64,000 nt of DNA from Acanthamoeba castellanii str. Neff (GCF_000313135.1 NW_004457554.1:459329-523328); one strand, 5' to 3'. Shown: positions 11,304 to 24,560, counted from the stretch's first letter. Notes: generated by a model not told the origin, from the sequence alone. Numbers and translations are program-made.

Positions 11304-13908
11304 CTAAGCTGCGTGGGGCAGGTCGTCCGGAATGTCGGCGAGGACGTAGCTCATCACCGCCATTGCGGCAACCGACCGGCGCACTCCATCGTAGTTGAGC
11401 GCTGTGATCGTGTCCTGCCGTCGAGTTGTTCATGCCGTGTCGCGTCGCGTCGTGTCGTTAGGACTTCAGGCGCAATGACGACGATGAAAGGAAGAACGAA
11501 AGACGAAAGAAAGAACGAAGAGATGGTGTACGGCGCTGGAGTGGTGGTAGTTGAAGTAGTGGGAGGAGCCCTTGCTGTCCAGCAGCGCGCCGCCAGGCAC
11601 GCCAGCGGCGACCAGGGGCGCGTTGTCCACGGTCGTGCCGGCGCCCTCCACGATCTCGCCCACCTTGACCGGCTCCAGCAGCCCTATGCGTGTGGTCGCC
11701 AACGACGGTCATCAGAGCCACCACCACCCGCCTGAGGCGCGGCTGAAAGAGCGAAGCGCGCGGGCGTACCGGAGAGGTTGCGGAAGATGGCGAGGCCGTC
11801 CGCGCTGCCGGTGAAGCCAAAGCCGTAGGGATCAAACTGGTGGACAATCAAATTCATTACATTCCACACCCGTGTGCGTGTGCGTGTGTGGTGGTGCGTG
11901 TGCGTGTGCGGTGCGGTGTGTACGTTTCCGATGTCGGACTCGACAGCGATCTGGTGCCTCTTGAGCTCGTGCTCGTGCGTCTCCTTGTAGGTGACGGCTC
12001 CCCTTCCGGTCATCTTCGATCCACCGCCACAGTCACCTTGAAGGTCAGCACCACCCACCCAACCACTTAACGACGCCTTGCAGCGCCCGACCCAGTGCGA
12101 ACCTCCTCGTCAGCCCAGGCGATGAAGCGAATCGTGCGACGCGGGCGCGCGATCTTCCTCTCCTCAATCAGATCGTTGATCAATCGCACTGCCTCCCACG
12201 CTGCTCACCACACGACACACGACGACACACGACGACACACGACGACACGACACGTATTGAGTACTGGCGATTGATAGGTCCTGGGGAGGCAGAGTACGAA
12301 CCGCAGAAGAAGCCGGCGCCATCGTCGACTGCTCCGGTGCCGACGTCCCACGAGTCCACGTGGCCGCCGAGCAAGACGATGCCCTCGGGGTCCGCGCCGC
12401 CCACCACTTCGGCGATCACGTTGCGCGACGAAACCTGCCGGTGGTGGTGAAATTTCGTTAGCGTCGGACGGACCAAAGCACTCGAGAAGCCACGTCAGCA
12501 ATTGGGTCTGTGTGTTACATTGTAACCCAGAATCTGGGCGTCCATCTGGAGTCTCACGACCACGGCTTGGCCTCGCTTCTGCATGCGGGCCATCATCTCG
12601 CTGTCCTCCACCGTGACAGCTGCGCCCACAAACGAACGCTTCATTCTTCAGAAAAAAACGACACGCACGACACGCACGACACAACGCACGACACGACACG
12701 CATGCACGAAAGAGGGATCGCTCCCATTGGATTGGGCTTCGTACCGGCCGCGGGAATGCGGGGCTGCTTGTCCGAGTAGTTGACCCCGCCGGTGTGCGGC
12801 GTGTAAAGCGAGTAGGGCGTGACCGAACGCACCAAGGCAGCCACCGCCCCAACCTGCGCGTGCGGTCATGTCGCGCGTGGCGTGCGTGCGCGGTCGTGTG
12901 GTGTCGCGCGTTTCGTGCGTGCGCAGTCAACATGTTGAACAGTGAGTGCGGATTGGCAGGGTCGTACGGCCGAGGCGGCGTCGGCGCCACGAGAGCGGAA
13001 GGCGACGGTTTGGCCGTAGGTGGTGAACGGGGCGTTGAAGAGCACGATCTTGCCCTTGGCCTTGTCCGCATTGGCCGTAAGCTCCTCGAACGTGCTCACC
13101 ACGAACACCTCCGCAGTGACCCCCTCGGACCCAGTCCCAGCAGACTTGCCTAGACACACGACACACGACACACACGACACACAACACACGACACACGACG
13201 CACGACACACGACGCACGACACACGCCGCACACAATAGGACACACGCAACACGACACGACACGAACATGTTGTGAGAAGTGTGAAGGGTGTTGTTGGTGT
13301 CAAGTGGATGTGGTGCGAGGTACCGAGGCCCAGGAGGGCCATGCTGGTGCGGCGAGGGTGGAGCAGCTCGAGGGACTCCTTGCCACGCTTCCAGTTGATG
13401 ATCCCGTCCACGGGCTCGCCTCGGACGTTGGCCAGCCCGTCCTTCTTCAGCGTCTGTTGCAGCGCACGACCACCACCACCACCACCGTCAGAGCCACTCC
13501 TGCTGCGTGAGGTGCCACATAGCTCTGAGGCCGTACCTCGAGCATCCAGTCGATCGCCAGCACTTGGTTCTCGCTCCCTCTATTGGGTCCAATAAACATA
13601 AAATTACAACTCAGTATTTATTTTTTACAGTATTGTATTTGATTTGATTTGTTTATTTTAATGTATTTGAGAAATTGGATGAATAAATAAGGGGGAAGGG
13701 GGGGGTACGAGAAGCGGGGGCCGAAGGTGTCGCAGAGGTACTCGAGCTTGGAGAAGTCGGTGCCGGTGAGGGCGGCCTTGGTGAGCTCCGCGGCCTCCCG
13801 CTCGTAGGGGGCCGCAGCCGGCGCGGCACTGGCGGCAGCCATCACCGCCATGCAGACCACTGCGACCACCCACCCCCAGTGCGCAGGCCTCGGCCGCACA
13901 GTCGTCAT
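11304..13908 (-). CDS. M28-family metallopeptidase, secreted (carboxypeptidase Q-like)
   Basis: The first exon starts at 13908 and encodes a basic N-terminus followed by a hydrophobic segment ([20 protein letters not shown]), a good signal peptide, then [13 protein letters not shown], typical of plasma glutamate carboxypeptidase-like enzymes. A PA-type insert follows ([26 protein letters not shown]). The catalytic part has [20 protein letters not shown] (zinc-binding His and Asp) and IAWADEE (catalytic Glu region). The end reads [16 protein letters not shown], as in the family, with stop TAG at 11306-11304. It is expected to cleave dipeptides or N-terminal residues in the secretory path, lysosome or medium. 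About eight introns interrupt it. The HVDSWD and ADEE motifs are intact, so the enzyme is probably active. Confidence 0.9.
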
Positions 13909-14148
13909 CTTCCTCTTTTGGTTGTCAAAACTAAAATCCAACCAACAAGGAAACAGAATAAAAATATATTCTAAATATGCAAAGTAAATCAATAAAACTC
14001 CCCACCCCAATTAATTGGAAAAAAAAGAACACAATGTATTACACTTTTAAGGGTCTGGGGCTGTGTGGCACACGAATAGTTGTTGTTGCTGCTGTTGTAG
14101 AAGTCAGGTCGCTCCGTTCTCCACAACCCTCCTCTCTCTTCTACTTCT

Positions 14149-17100
14149 TCAGTTGGCTACTGACATCAAGCGCCCAAGTTTAACAAAAGTAAAGGGAGTG
14201 AGTCACAACAAACGACAAACGACAAACTGCGTAGTTTGGTGGTGGCCACGTCGTGTACCTTCTTCCACGACGGTCAGGTAGTTGTTGGGCACGAAGCCCT
14301 GCTTTCCGTTGAGGTCGGCGTACCACCAGCCCGACTCGTCCTGCTCGGAGACGGTCAGGATCTCGCCCGCCTTGAAGCTCTGTGCACAGGCCATGGCACG
14401 CACACGACCAACGACACGACACGACACGATCAGAGGCGGCACTCCACGCGTTGTGTGTCTGTCGGGGAAGAGAAGACGACGGACGCACCAGTTCGGTCTC
14501 GTTGGTGGCCTCGTAGTCGAAGAGCGCCCGGGCCTTCACCTCGACGTACTCCACCTCCTCGAATTCACCCCCCTCGGCATCTCCTGCTTTGCATAGAGAA
14601 GACTTTTTAGTAAAAAGTCTGCGCGTGTCGCGTGTCGTGTGGCGAGTGCGGTGGGTGTGTGCGCTGACGAAAAAGAAAAAGAAAAAGAAAAACTGAACGC
14701 ACCATTGGCCGGTTCGGGGCTGGCGTCCTCGGACGGGGCGACATCACCGCTGCCGCCGACAGCTTCGAGCTGCCTCACAATCTTCTCCTTCTCCTCCTTG
14801 AGGACGTCGATCTTCTTCTCCTGGTCCGTCGCTTCCTGTTGCGCGCATTTAAAATTGAATATTTCCCTATCACCGTGTGCGTGTGCGTGTGCGACTGTGC
14901 GTGCGTGTGCGGTGATGCCTGTGCGTGTGCGATGTCTCGCTGCGCAAAGGACTGAGCTGAGTACCTGCACCGCCTTCTTCTGAGCGACCGGATCAGCAGC
15001 GTAGAACTTGACGAGCTTGTCTGTGGCACGCAAACAATGAGTAAATGAGGAAACGAATAAATAAACAATTAATTCACAGACGGGGAAAAAAGGGAGGGAG
15101 GGACCCAGTCACGTGAAGCGCCGTACCGAGTCCCTTTTTGGATTTGATTTCGGATTCGATGTCCTCGTTGACCTCCTTGAGCTGCTGCTCGAGCTTGGCC
15201 TTCTTCTGGTCGTTCGACAGAGACTCGTCGGCCGCCGAAAGTCCCCATTGCTGCGCCCGTCCATGCACACACCGCCGTTGTTAACGCTCTGTCGCTTGTG
15301 CGTGTGTGCGTGTGCGCGGTCGGGTGCGGTACCTTGGTGGCCGCAGGCTTGTGGATCATGCTGCCTGCTGGCGTGGGCCTGTTATACAACGGGGGGGGGG
15401 AAGCGAAAGGAATCAGAAAAGTTCTTCACTCGGTTCTGGTTGGATGAGGGGCGAAGGCGTACTTGTGGGCTGGCGGAGCGGAGCGCGAGATGGAGGACGT
15501 GGCGGAGGGGCTGGAGCCGAGCGACGATGGCACGCCGCCCTCGCCCGAGTAGGGCTCGTACTGAATCTCCGGCGGTGGCGTCACGGCCGACGCCCTGTCG
15601 TGTGACAACACACACACCTCGGTAAGTTACGGCGCTTAATGAGGCCGCGCGGTCACAGCCTACCTGTTGTTGGCGATGAACGTGGCAACGTCGCTTGAGG
15701 CGTCAATCTCGCTGACCACCTTGTTCAGCGCCTGTGTTGTTGCGCCGCTCGAACCGTGAGAAAAAGAAAGAAAAGAAAGAAGAAAGGAAAAGGAAAAAAG
15801 AAATGGGGTGCGTGTGAAGAGACGGTACGTCGCAGGAGGTGGAGAGAGAGGGCGGGAGGGCACTGAGCATGGTCATGTACTGCTCCAGGACCTGCCTGAA
15901 GAACTGTGTGCGCTCCTCGTCAAAGCTTTGGAATTCCTGGAATGTGTTGCGTTGCGTTGTGTTAGAGGGAGCCAACCAATCATCAATCAGAGAAGTCGAA
16001 TAGAACGAACCTCGAGCAGCTTGGGCATGTATGTCGTGTAGAAGTTGGTCTGGTGTTCGTTGGCCTTCTCGAGGACCTTCTTGTAGGCGACGTCGGCGTT
16101 CTGCGCCTTCTCCTTGGCCTCGACCGACTTCTTGGACAGCTGTGACAAGAAAATGGAAACAAACAAAATGATTAGAAGCCCACGTTGTGTGCGTGTCGTG
16201 TCGTGTGCGTCGTGTTGATGCGGTGGGGCAGTGTGCCGGCGGCATGTACCTTGTCGACGTCCTTTTGCTTGGCGGCGGGCTCGGCCTTCTTCTTCTGGTA
16301 GGCGGCTTCGGCGTCATCGGCGGCCTTGTGCAATTTGTAGTAGTTCTCCTTGGCCTGTGTGTCGTGCGGTCGGTCGGTCGGTCAGAAAGCGCACGCGCCA
16401 ATTAATCTCAAGTAATTGGAGGCAGTAATTGCCCTGAAATGAAGAAGGTACCCACACAACAACAACCAACAACCAACAACAACCAACAACTGCACGGCGC
16501 GGACGAAGCACTACTAAGACAGAGGCAAATGAGGTTGAGTCGGACTTACCCGCTTGAGCGAAGTCATGGTGTCATGGGTGTCCTTCGTCAGCTTCGCTCC
16601 GTCCTTGTTCAACTGGGGAAACGCGTACGCACGTGCCACACAGCAAAGTCAGCAGTTGCTCACAGGGCCGGAGCGACAGCTTTGTAAGTGAGGTGGTGGT
16701 GGTGGTGTGGTGGTGTGTGGGTGGTGGTGGTGTAGCGGCCCAACCTTGATCTTTGTCTTCTCCTTCTCCTTGACCCAGTTGTCAAGGGTGAGCACGAGCT
16801 CCTCGGCCTTGCTGGCCAGCTGCTCGTGAAACTTGCCCACCTTCTCGAGCTCGGCGTGGAACGTGGTCCAGCTGTGCTCCACTGTACTGTGATGATCGCC
16901 CAACGCCAGTCAGACTGACTGACTGCGCAAGTCGCAGCCACACGCATACAGCACACGCAGCACGTAGACACGGAGGCGCGTAGAACGCCAACGTTGTAGA
17001 GAGTGTGTGTGAAAAACGTTCGTACCCGATCTCCTTGTCGGTTCTCTTCCACAGCTTCTGATCGACGGTCTTCGAGAGCTTGGCGAGCTCCTTCGAGTAG

Positions 17101-17447
17101 GAAGACTCGGCCGAGGCGAGCTATTATGCCCGACGGATGGGTTACTCAATGAAATGCCAATGTGAAAGTGCAAATGATTATCTGTGCTATGCATTGGGCT
17201 AGGCGACGAATGGGATGTTGAAAGAGCACCTTTTTGAAGAAAGAGCTGATGTCATCGAGCGACTTGAGAGTGTCGGATACTCGCGAGTAGTAGAGGCCAA
17301 AGCCATCCTTTACAACACAAAATCGTAAGAAAATTTGGGAACGTAGTAGCAGCGGCATTGGGTTAGAATGGACAAAAGAGCAGAGGAAGGTGAATGAATT
17401 CTTTGCTATACCTCATTTACGAGCAGGTCGGCCGAGAAGTTTGCCAT
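14149..17447 (-). CDS. F-BAR / coiled-coil / SH3 membrane-curvature adaptor (CIP4/Bzz1-like)
   Basis: The start at 17447 opens a short exon (MANFSADLLVNE), then an F-BAR N-terminus (DGFGLYYSRVSDTLKSLDD, FFKK, SYSKELAKLSK). Long helical exons follow, rich in Lys, Glu and Ala (for example TLDNWVKEKEKTKIK, AAYQKKKAEPAAKQKDV). A Pro/Ser-rich linker, an HR1-like coiled coil (LEQQLKEVNEDIESEIKSKK) and a C-terminal SH3 domain complete it: ARALFDYEATNETEL, then GEILTVSEQDESGWWYADLN and GFVPNNYLTVVEE. The last exon appears tiny (three residues, TGA at 14151-14149), which is my least certain border. Family members bend membranes and recruit WASP/Arp2/3 during endocytosis. A weak TATA-like TTTATAG lies about 72 bp upstream of the start. 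Confidence 0.87.
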
Positions 17448-17810
17448 GGTGGTTGTGGGGGACGAGGCACAAATTACAAGTCGATGGGCTCCAGACGATC
17501 AATTTACCAAGTGGCCCGCTATAAATTGATCAAGTTCGTCGAGAGCGAGTCGTTGGGTAGCCTTGACGAACCGGTCTGGGACTTCAGTGTTGCTTGTCCT
17601 TTTCTCCGCGCACACCAAAGGAGCCAATATTGCCCGCCAGGTTTTTTCCTCCTTTCAGATATCATCTTATTTTATTTACATAATACTCTGCTAATCACAC
17701 AAGATGCCGAAACGTGGCCCACCTCAACTCTTGAGGCCTGAAGCCGATAAAAGATAACAAAACAAAACAAAAAGTAGAGAAAAATCAAATCCAAGTAGAG
17801 GCTCGCTGCT
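17448..17810. other. Intergenic region between the F-BAR and SNARE-like genes
   Basis: This stretch holds the upstream region of the F-BAR gene and the 3' flank of the SNARE-like gene. On the minus strand TTTATAG at 17525-17519 sits 72 bp before the F-BAR start, the same spacing as the TATAAA of the neighbouring SNARE-like gene. A forward frame at 17394-17741 has no homology I recognise. Confidence 0.45.
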
Positions 17811-18206
17811 CTAGAGGAGGATGATGAGCACGACGGCCATGCCCGCGACCGCGCTGGCCGCGCTCGAGCCGAGGAGGGCCGTGCGCCAGTGCTCCTTCTG
17901 CCGGCGGAGCATGCTCTTGATGCGATCGGTGCCGGAGTCCATGGCCGAGCTGGTGGTGTCGACCTTGTTCTCGACGCGCTGCAGCTGCTCGCCCTGTCGG
18001 GCCAGCTCCTCGTTGACGTCGTAGGCCACCGCCAGGGTGCGGTCGAGCGTGCGCGCGATCAGCAGGAGCTGCTGGTCCTGGTGCTGCATGTGCGCCTCCA
18101 GCTCCTGCGCCGTCGGGCTGGTGAAGGTCTGCATGAAGTGGCGGTACTCTGCGCTAGGGGCCTCTGGGCGTGCGAAGCGGCGGTTGGGTGCGTAGGAGGT
18201 GGTCAT
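17811..18206 (-). CDS. Tail-anchored Qc-SNARE-like protein
   Basis: An uninterrupted 131-residue frame. Residues about 40-105 form an amphipathic helix with Qc-SNARE spacing (LDRTLAVAYDVNEELARQ, then LQRVENKVDTTSSAMD), with a candidate zero-layer Gln in EELARQGEQL. The C-terminus is a single hydrophobic segment (AASAVAGMAVVLIILL) with almost nothing after it, as in tail-anchored SNAREs. The N-terminus is short and shows no PX or Habc domain. Such proteins act in membrane fusion in the endosomal or secretory path. It lacks introns, unusual here. Alternatives are another tail-anchored coiled-coil protein; the zero-layer call should be tested by profile. Confidence 0.75.
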   Translation of the reverse strand: MTTSYAPNRRFARPEAPSAEYRHFMQTFTSPTAQELEAHMQHQDQQLLLIARTLDRTLAVAYDVNEELARQGEQLQRVENKVDTTSSAMDSGTDRIKSMLRRQKEHWRTALLGSSAASAVAGMAVVLIILL

Positions 18207-18658
18207 CTCTGTTATGTCTTGTATCTAAGCTCGGTGGGCTTGCTGTTGAGTGTGATATACCACACAACCAGCTCACTCTCTTTATAAGGAACGGCCAGCG
18301 CCACGACACACCGACATCGACTTCCGCAGCGGTCACCACCATGCTTCCGCTTCGCTCGTGCGGACCGCACTCAACTTCGCTGCTTTTCGCTTCTGGTGGC
18401 GGTTGTTAGGTACCGGTAACAACCACCCACGAATTTTCGTAACGACCAATGGGAATTCAAAGTGGCGCGCCCCTTGGGAAAGGAAGAGAACGTAGAGAGG
18501 AAGAAGAAGTGACCCGAGGGGGCGCGACCTAGCAGGCCACTTGCCCTTTTTGTTCAAGAGCTGATTTGAAGAAAGTGGAAGAGGCGGCCGTGACGATAGT
18601 GAATCAAAGTTGATCTTTACTCCCCCTCAACACAAATCCTGCCTTGCTGGAAGAAGAG
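18207..18658. other. Divergent intergenic region, SNARE-like (-) and RhoGEF (+)
   Basis: A shared upstream region of 452 bp. Besides the TATA box of the minus-strand gene, I see no clear core element for the RhoGEF gene, and no coding frame with support. Confidence 0.4.
18281..18286 (-). promoter_or_regulatory. TATA box of the SNARE-like gene
   Basis: The minus strand reads TATAAA here, in the context CCTTATAAAGAG, 75 bp upstream of the ATG at 18206. Acanthamoeba genes are known to use TATA boxes. The position is consistent with a short 5' UTR. Confidence 0.55.
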
Positions 18659-21600
18659 ATGGAGGAACTGAATAGCGCCTGGGTGCGCATGACGAAGCTG
18701 CTGCACGCGCTCGAGGCGCAGGCCAACGAGATGGACCAGAAGATGGCCGACGTCAGAGCCTTGGCGATCGGTCAGCAGCAAACACCTCCAACCGTTCCCG
18801 AGCTGCTCAAGAAAAGCGGCCAATCTATGTACGCACCCGCCGCTCACCTGCATTACCCGACCCTACTTGACGAACAGGCATCGCTGTTGTGTGTTGTGTG
18901 TCATGTCTGCCGTCGTGCACTAGACCACCCACAACGCTGACCGTAACAGAAGCCAACGCACAAGAAGAGCGCGAACGTCCGCGCAGCCTCAGTGCCAATC
19001 TGGCCGGCTACAGCAGCCTGAGCGGTGCCAAAGGGAGGGATGACGATATTCACATCACCGTACGCTCTCGGCCCCGAACTAGTGGCTGCGTCGTGAAATT
19101 GCTCACATTACATTTGGTGCGATCAGGCGGCGGTCTCCATAGCGCACAAGGACGGCCTGTCCTACGATGAGCACGAACTAGTGATCCCCTTCAACAGCAC
19201 CATCGACCGGGTGAAGGTGTGCTTGCTGCCTTGTTAACCAGGACTGAGAGCAAACATGTTTGAAACTGATCACATGATCCCACCTATGTGTATTGTTCGT
19301 GTGTGCGTGTGTGTGTGCCTGCGTTTCAGCGGCTCATCTTTCAAGTTGTGCCTCAGCTTCATGAGAACAGACTGGACGAGTTCGAGCTCTCCATCGATGG
19401 GGTACTCGCCCACGCCTTCTTTAGTGCGATGCTGGTTCGCGTGCTGACCACATCGCGACGTGCAGGAAGAGCTCATGGTGGAGTTCAACCGATTCAGCGA
19501 GCTGCCGGCCGTGCGAATGGCCATCGCCTCGAGGGTAATCACCACTCGCACGGTCCACCAAAAGAAGCCACACCTCTTCGCTCACACACTTTGCTTTGGA
19601 CGTTGTAGGAGCCGGTCATGGTCGAGGTGCAGGCCAAGGAGTCCAAGAAGAAGCGCAACAGCAAGAAGAAGGAGAAAGAGAAGAAGGCCAAGGGATCTAA
19701 GCTCCACCTATCCGGCGGCAGCAAGATCGTGGCCAAGACCCTGACCCCCTCCCTGGAGCGGCGCGGCGCCGGGACCAGCGCGGACTCGTCCGGGAGGTCG
19801 GTTCTGGGCCTCAGGCCGGCTGCCGCCACCCCCGACGTCCTGGGAGACCGACCCGGCACCCCAACGCGCGAGCGGCGGCGCGACAGCGACCCGCGATCCT
19901 TCGCGGCCAGCTCGCGCGACCTGCAGCGAATTGCGACCACGACCGAAGACAAGACCGCTCGAGGCCTGAGCCCGACCACCCAGTCGTCGTCTGGTCGCGG
20001 CAGCCGCAGCAGCATTGGCAGCAGCACCGAGTTGCCGACAGGCCGCGAGCGCAGCGGCAGCGCGATCGTAGTGCGCGACCGCGAAAAGAGCACCGCGTCC
20101 GACGCCAGCTCAGACAGCGGCTCGCTGTCCCCGGTACCGACGGCGGTGGCCGCTCAGGCGGCGCCCGAGGGCCGGGCGTCGACCCCTACGTCGGCGGCGG
20201 CGAAGCAGCTGCGCGAGTCCAAGTCACCCAGGGCGGACTCAGGCGAGCAGGCGCTGGAGGGAAGCGGGACGGGCGCGAGCACGCTCTCGGTTCATAGTGG
20301 CCGCCGCAGCAGGAAGGAGGGCCACAAGCGCAGTCACTCCTCCGACTCTCGGGAGACCGACGCCATCATTGACTTGGAATTGGACGCCCTGAAGGTACGC
20401 AACTCACGCGCACACGCACACGCACGATTCTGGAATCTGAAAAAGGCTACAGGACTTGGTGGTAGGTGATCTGAGTCTGGACCTGGACCTGAAGCTGGGT
20501 ATCATAAAGACCAGCCCGAACGAAGGAGCGACAACCACACAAAAGCGGAGCAGCAAACACTCCAGCCGAGGCGACGACGCCTCGGATTCGGCTTCGCTGT
20601 CAAGCGGGACCCGATCACAGGCGACGAAGCACGACAAGAAGAAGCTCCGGAGCGTCAGCCAGAGCTCGCGCAACAACGTGCGCGACATGAACGCGCGCCC
20701 AGCAGCCGACAAGAGCAAGAAGGCTTCCCATGACGCCGACGACGACGACGACGAACGCCAGAGCCTGAAGCTGCTGCTGGCCTCGCTCGGCCCGGGAGCG
20801 CTCACCATCCCCGCTGTCGAGCCCTCATCGTTGTCGTCGGCCTCGGCGCTGTCTCTCTCCGCGGCCAAAGCCAAGTCTAAGTCCAGGAGCGGCGACACCG
20901 GCCCTGTGCGCAAACAACAGACACGGGAGCGCGCCGCGTCAGCAAAGACCATCGTCACCGCCGCGGCTAACAACAACAACAACAACAAAAATGGCGGCGG
21001 CAAAAGCGTCGAGATGAACGACCGAGTGAAGGAGCTAGAGGAGCGGGAGAAGAAGCTGATCGAGTGGGAGGAGCAGCTGTTCAAGGAGGAGATGGAGCGC
21101 GACGAGAAGCGCGAGACGGAGGTGGCGAGCCGGGCCAAGGCGGCGGACGAGCTCGAGCGCGAGGTGCGCAGGCGCGAGGCGGCCGTGGTCGACCGCGAGC
21201 GGGCAGTGGACGACGTGCTCCGGCAGCGCGAGCAGGAGATCGAGCAGCGGCTCAGCGAGAAGGTGGCGGAGGAGGTGCGCAAGACGTTCGAGGCCCGCAT
21301 GCTCATCCTCGTTGACTGGGAGGAGAGGCTGCGCAAGCAGGAGTCCGACTTTCGCGAACGGGAGGTAACCAACTACACACGCACACACCGCACGACACGA
21401 CACGACCAACGACACGACACGACACACAGTGGCCTCACTTCTTGTGTTTTGGTGTGCTAGGTGAGTCGACTGGGCCTGAAGAGCGTGGCCCGCTACGATG
21501 AGCTGTTGCAGGTCGGGACGGGGCGCGTAGTCCGCATGCAGTGCTATGTGCGCCGGGCGCTCGCTCGGCTTCGGGTCCAGCGCGCTCGTGAGCTTCCCCT

Positions 21601-24339
21601 CACCTTTCGGGCTTCTCTTCTCTTTCGCGGATCGCTCACTGTTGTCTACGCTGTGTGGGTGCGGGCAGTGGGCGATGGGCCGGGCCGAGACCCGGTGATG
21701 AAGCAGCTCAAGAGTCGCGCCGGCACGCTCAACGAGATCATCAAATCCGAGGCCGCCTACGTGCAGTACTTGACCGTGCTCATGGAGGTGCGTGTCGTAT
21801 CGTGTGCGTGTCGTGTGCCTTTGCGGTTATTGCGAATTGGGGCGTCTAACGGCGGCCATTGGGGCCAATGGTGGTTGAGCGCAGGCGTTCGCTGTGCCCA
21901 TTCGGCAGAAGGAGGTGCTGCGATTGGACGACCAGCTGTGCCTCTTTGCCAACATCGGTAGTGTCCTGTCGCTGCACCAACGGTTCCTCGGCGACCTCAA
22001 GGACCGCTATGCCAGTTGGTACGCTCACTCCCACTCCCCCCCCTTCCTCGCACGCCACTTCTTACTGGGACACCGTACGGTGACTCACGACACACGACAC
22101 ACGACACACACGACACACACGACACACACGACACACACGACACACACGACACACAGGCCATCGCAGCCGATGCTTGGGGATCTCTTCTGTAAGTTTATGG
22201 TACGCCTCGCCCAACACCAGATATGGAAAGCGGGGGTGGTGCTCGCTCACGCGCCTTTCGTTCTGTCTTTCGTGCCAAACAGAAACTGTTCCACGAGGAG
22301 TACGCGGTGTACGTGCTGTCCTACCACGCGTCGATCGAGCTCCTGCACCGACTCAAGGCCTCGCCCACCAAGACCGCGTTCCTGTCCTTCGTCGAGGTAA
22401 CGAACGAGCCCCCCCCCGGAATGGAGGGGCTTACGGTCATGCTGCAGGTGCTGACCGCACAACCAACACAGAAAACGCAGTCCGAGCGATCCAAGCAGCT
22501 CCGCGGGCTCGACCTCTCATCCTTTTTGATTATGCCCGGTACAATCACCATTCTTCCTATCTTTCATATATTCATATCTTTGGATATTTAGATATGTTGT
22601 GGTCTCCTCTACATGTGATGGTTATCACCCATGCCATACGACACGACAAACCGAATCACGAGCAGTGCAACGAATCCCACGCTATCAGATCCTGCTCGCG
22701 GTATGCGCCCCCCCCCCCCGGAGTGCCTCCAGACTTGCGTGGCGAAGGACTAAGACCAGCATTGTAGGAGGTGCTCGCCAACACGCCCCAGGGACACGCC
22801 GATCTGCCCAGCCTCCGGACCTCCCTAGAGAAGGTGATCGACTCAATGATGCAGTGGCGGCTCGCATTAACGCGCCCTATCATATTACACTCCACAGATC
22901 AAAGGGCTGAACGAGTCGCTGAACGACAAGCAGAAGGAGGCCGACCTGCTGCGGCGGGTGCAGGAACTGGAGCGGAAGAAGAGCGAGAGCCAGACGCCGC
23001 TCAGGCGGAGCAAGTCCATGCGCGCCCTCCTCTTCTCCCTCTCCAAGCGGCGCGGCAGCCTCACCTCCGACGGGGACGGCCAGTACGGCAAGCACCTCAC
23101 CGTCAACGCCATCCATCGGTGCGCGCCGCCTCGTTGTGAGTGATGCCCCTGGCGCGTGCGGCGATCGCAACGCTCACACGACACGTGCAAGACGCACCAG
23201 GCAACCCGCCAAGGCGCGCGCCGAGCCGGGCAGCTTGCTCAAGGTCTTCGTGCACCAGGGCAAGAACCTGCTGCCCACAGGTGAGGATGGTATGTGTGTG
23301 TGTGTGTGTGTGGTGTGTGGTGTGTGGTGTGTGCGTGTGTGCGTGCGTGTGTGCGTGTGTGCGTGCGTGTGTGCGTGTGTGCGTGCGCGTGCGCGTGTTG
23401 CGCGCGAGTGGACTGATGGTGATGCGATATGTGGTTGGCAGCTCGCACGGTGCCGGATCCGTATTGTATGATCACACTGAGTGGCCAGATGCTGCGAACG
23501 TCCATAATCGAGGGGACCTCCGACCCTCAGTGGAATCAGGACTTCACCTAGTGCGTTCGCCACGACACGCGACAAAACACACTACACGACACGACCAACG
23601 ACACGACGCACACACACGACACACGCGATTTTTTGGCTTCAGCTGCTCACTCCCTTTCGCTCTGGTGTCTGCGCCGGACCACGAAGTAATGTGACGAGCG
23701 TGAGCGACAGCCTGTGCGTGACGTGCTACGATTGGAACCAGTCGGCGCGGAGCCGGCCGTTGGGTTTCATCGAACTGCCCTTCTCCGTCATCGCCGAGAT
23801 CGCCCAGGGCACCGCCCAGTGGTGCGGCCCGTCTCGCCCACCCGTCCCATGGGTTCATTATTTAACCAACCGCACGACACGCACGACACGCACACAGGTT
23901 CCGCCTGCTTCCCGTTTTCAAGCAGGGCCACGGCTCCTTCCAGGCCACGTCGCCATCATCATTGGCCTCATCGGCGCTGGCCACGCGGATGTCGACGTCG
24001 TCAGCGTCGCTGCGGCTCCCGCACCAGGACTCTCTACTGCCCGCGCTGCGCCACGGCCGCGCCTCGATGCCGCCCACGCTCCAGCTCTCGGGCCTGCCCG
24101 CGGCCGCGGCCACCGGCGAATCGTCGCCCGATGGCGGCGGCGTCCGTCCGTCGCCGCGGCCGCGTCGGCTGACGCCCTACTCGGTGGTGCCCTCGACGGA
24201 GATGGGCGCGTCGGCCGACGATGTCGAGTGGCTGGCAGAGATGGAGGTGCAGCTCTCCTTCGCGCTCCACCAGATCGACACGGCCCACACCGACGTTCAG
24301 GCCCGAAAGCGCTGCGACTCTACCTTGGTCCTTGGGTAG
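18659..24339 (+). CDS. RhoGEF with IQ motif, DH domain and C-terminal C2 domain
   Basis: The first ATG is at 18659 (MEELNSAWVRMTK). A folded N-terminal part follows, possibly ubiquitin-like (HELVIPFNSTIDRVKRLIFQ, then LDEFELSIDG), then a long Ser/Arg-rich disordered region and a coiled coil (about 21010-21360). An IQ motif (VVRMQCYVRRALARLRV) precedes the DH domain, which starts TLNEIIKSEAAYVQYLTVLM and carries the third conserved block VQRIPRYQILLAEVL. No PH domain is visible; instead a C2 domain follows (LLKVFVHQGKNLLP, PDPYCMITLSGQ, TSDPQWNQDF, LGFIELPF). The tail ends RCDSTLVLG. DH domains load GTP on Rho/Rac GTPases, here probably coupled to calmodulin and to calcium or lipid. About fifteen introns; exon borders within the DH part are approximate. 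Confidence 0.87.
22083..22155 (+). repeat. (CACACACGA)n array in a RhoGEF intron
   Basis: About seven copies of a 9-bp unit lie between DH-domain exons. It is the same unit as the much longer array at 41756. Confidence 0.85.
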
Positions 24340-24560
24340 AGATAATGATGATCATCTATACTGACGTGAAGAAGACGCAGCAAGTCCTGTCTGTGTCGAA
24401 CAGACCAGTAGTCAGGCAACCACCAGCAAAAACATATTTGAAGAATGTCCGAATAAAATTCTATTACATTGTTGAGATTTCTGCAATGTCGTATTCGCGA
24501 TAATCGCGGGATTTATCCGGGATTCTCAATGCCCCCTTTTCCGCGGCTGAAACTGAAGCC

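Noticed and set aside
17394..17741. 115-residue forward frame between the F-BAR and SNARE-like genes
   Set aside because: No domain; overlaps the F-BAR promoter and first exon; codon use not convincing.
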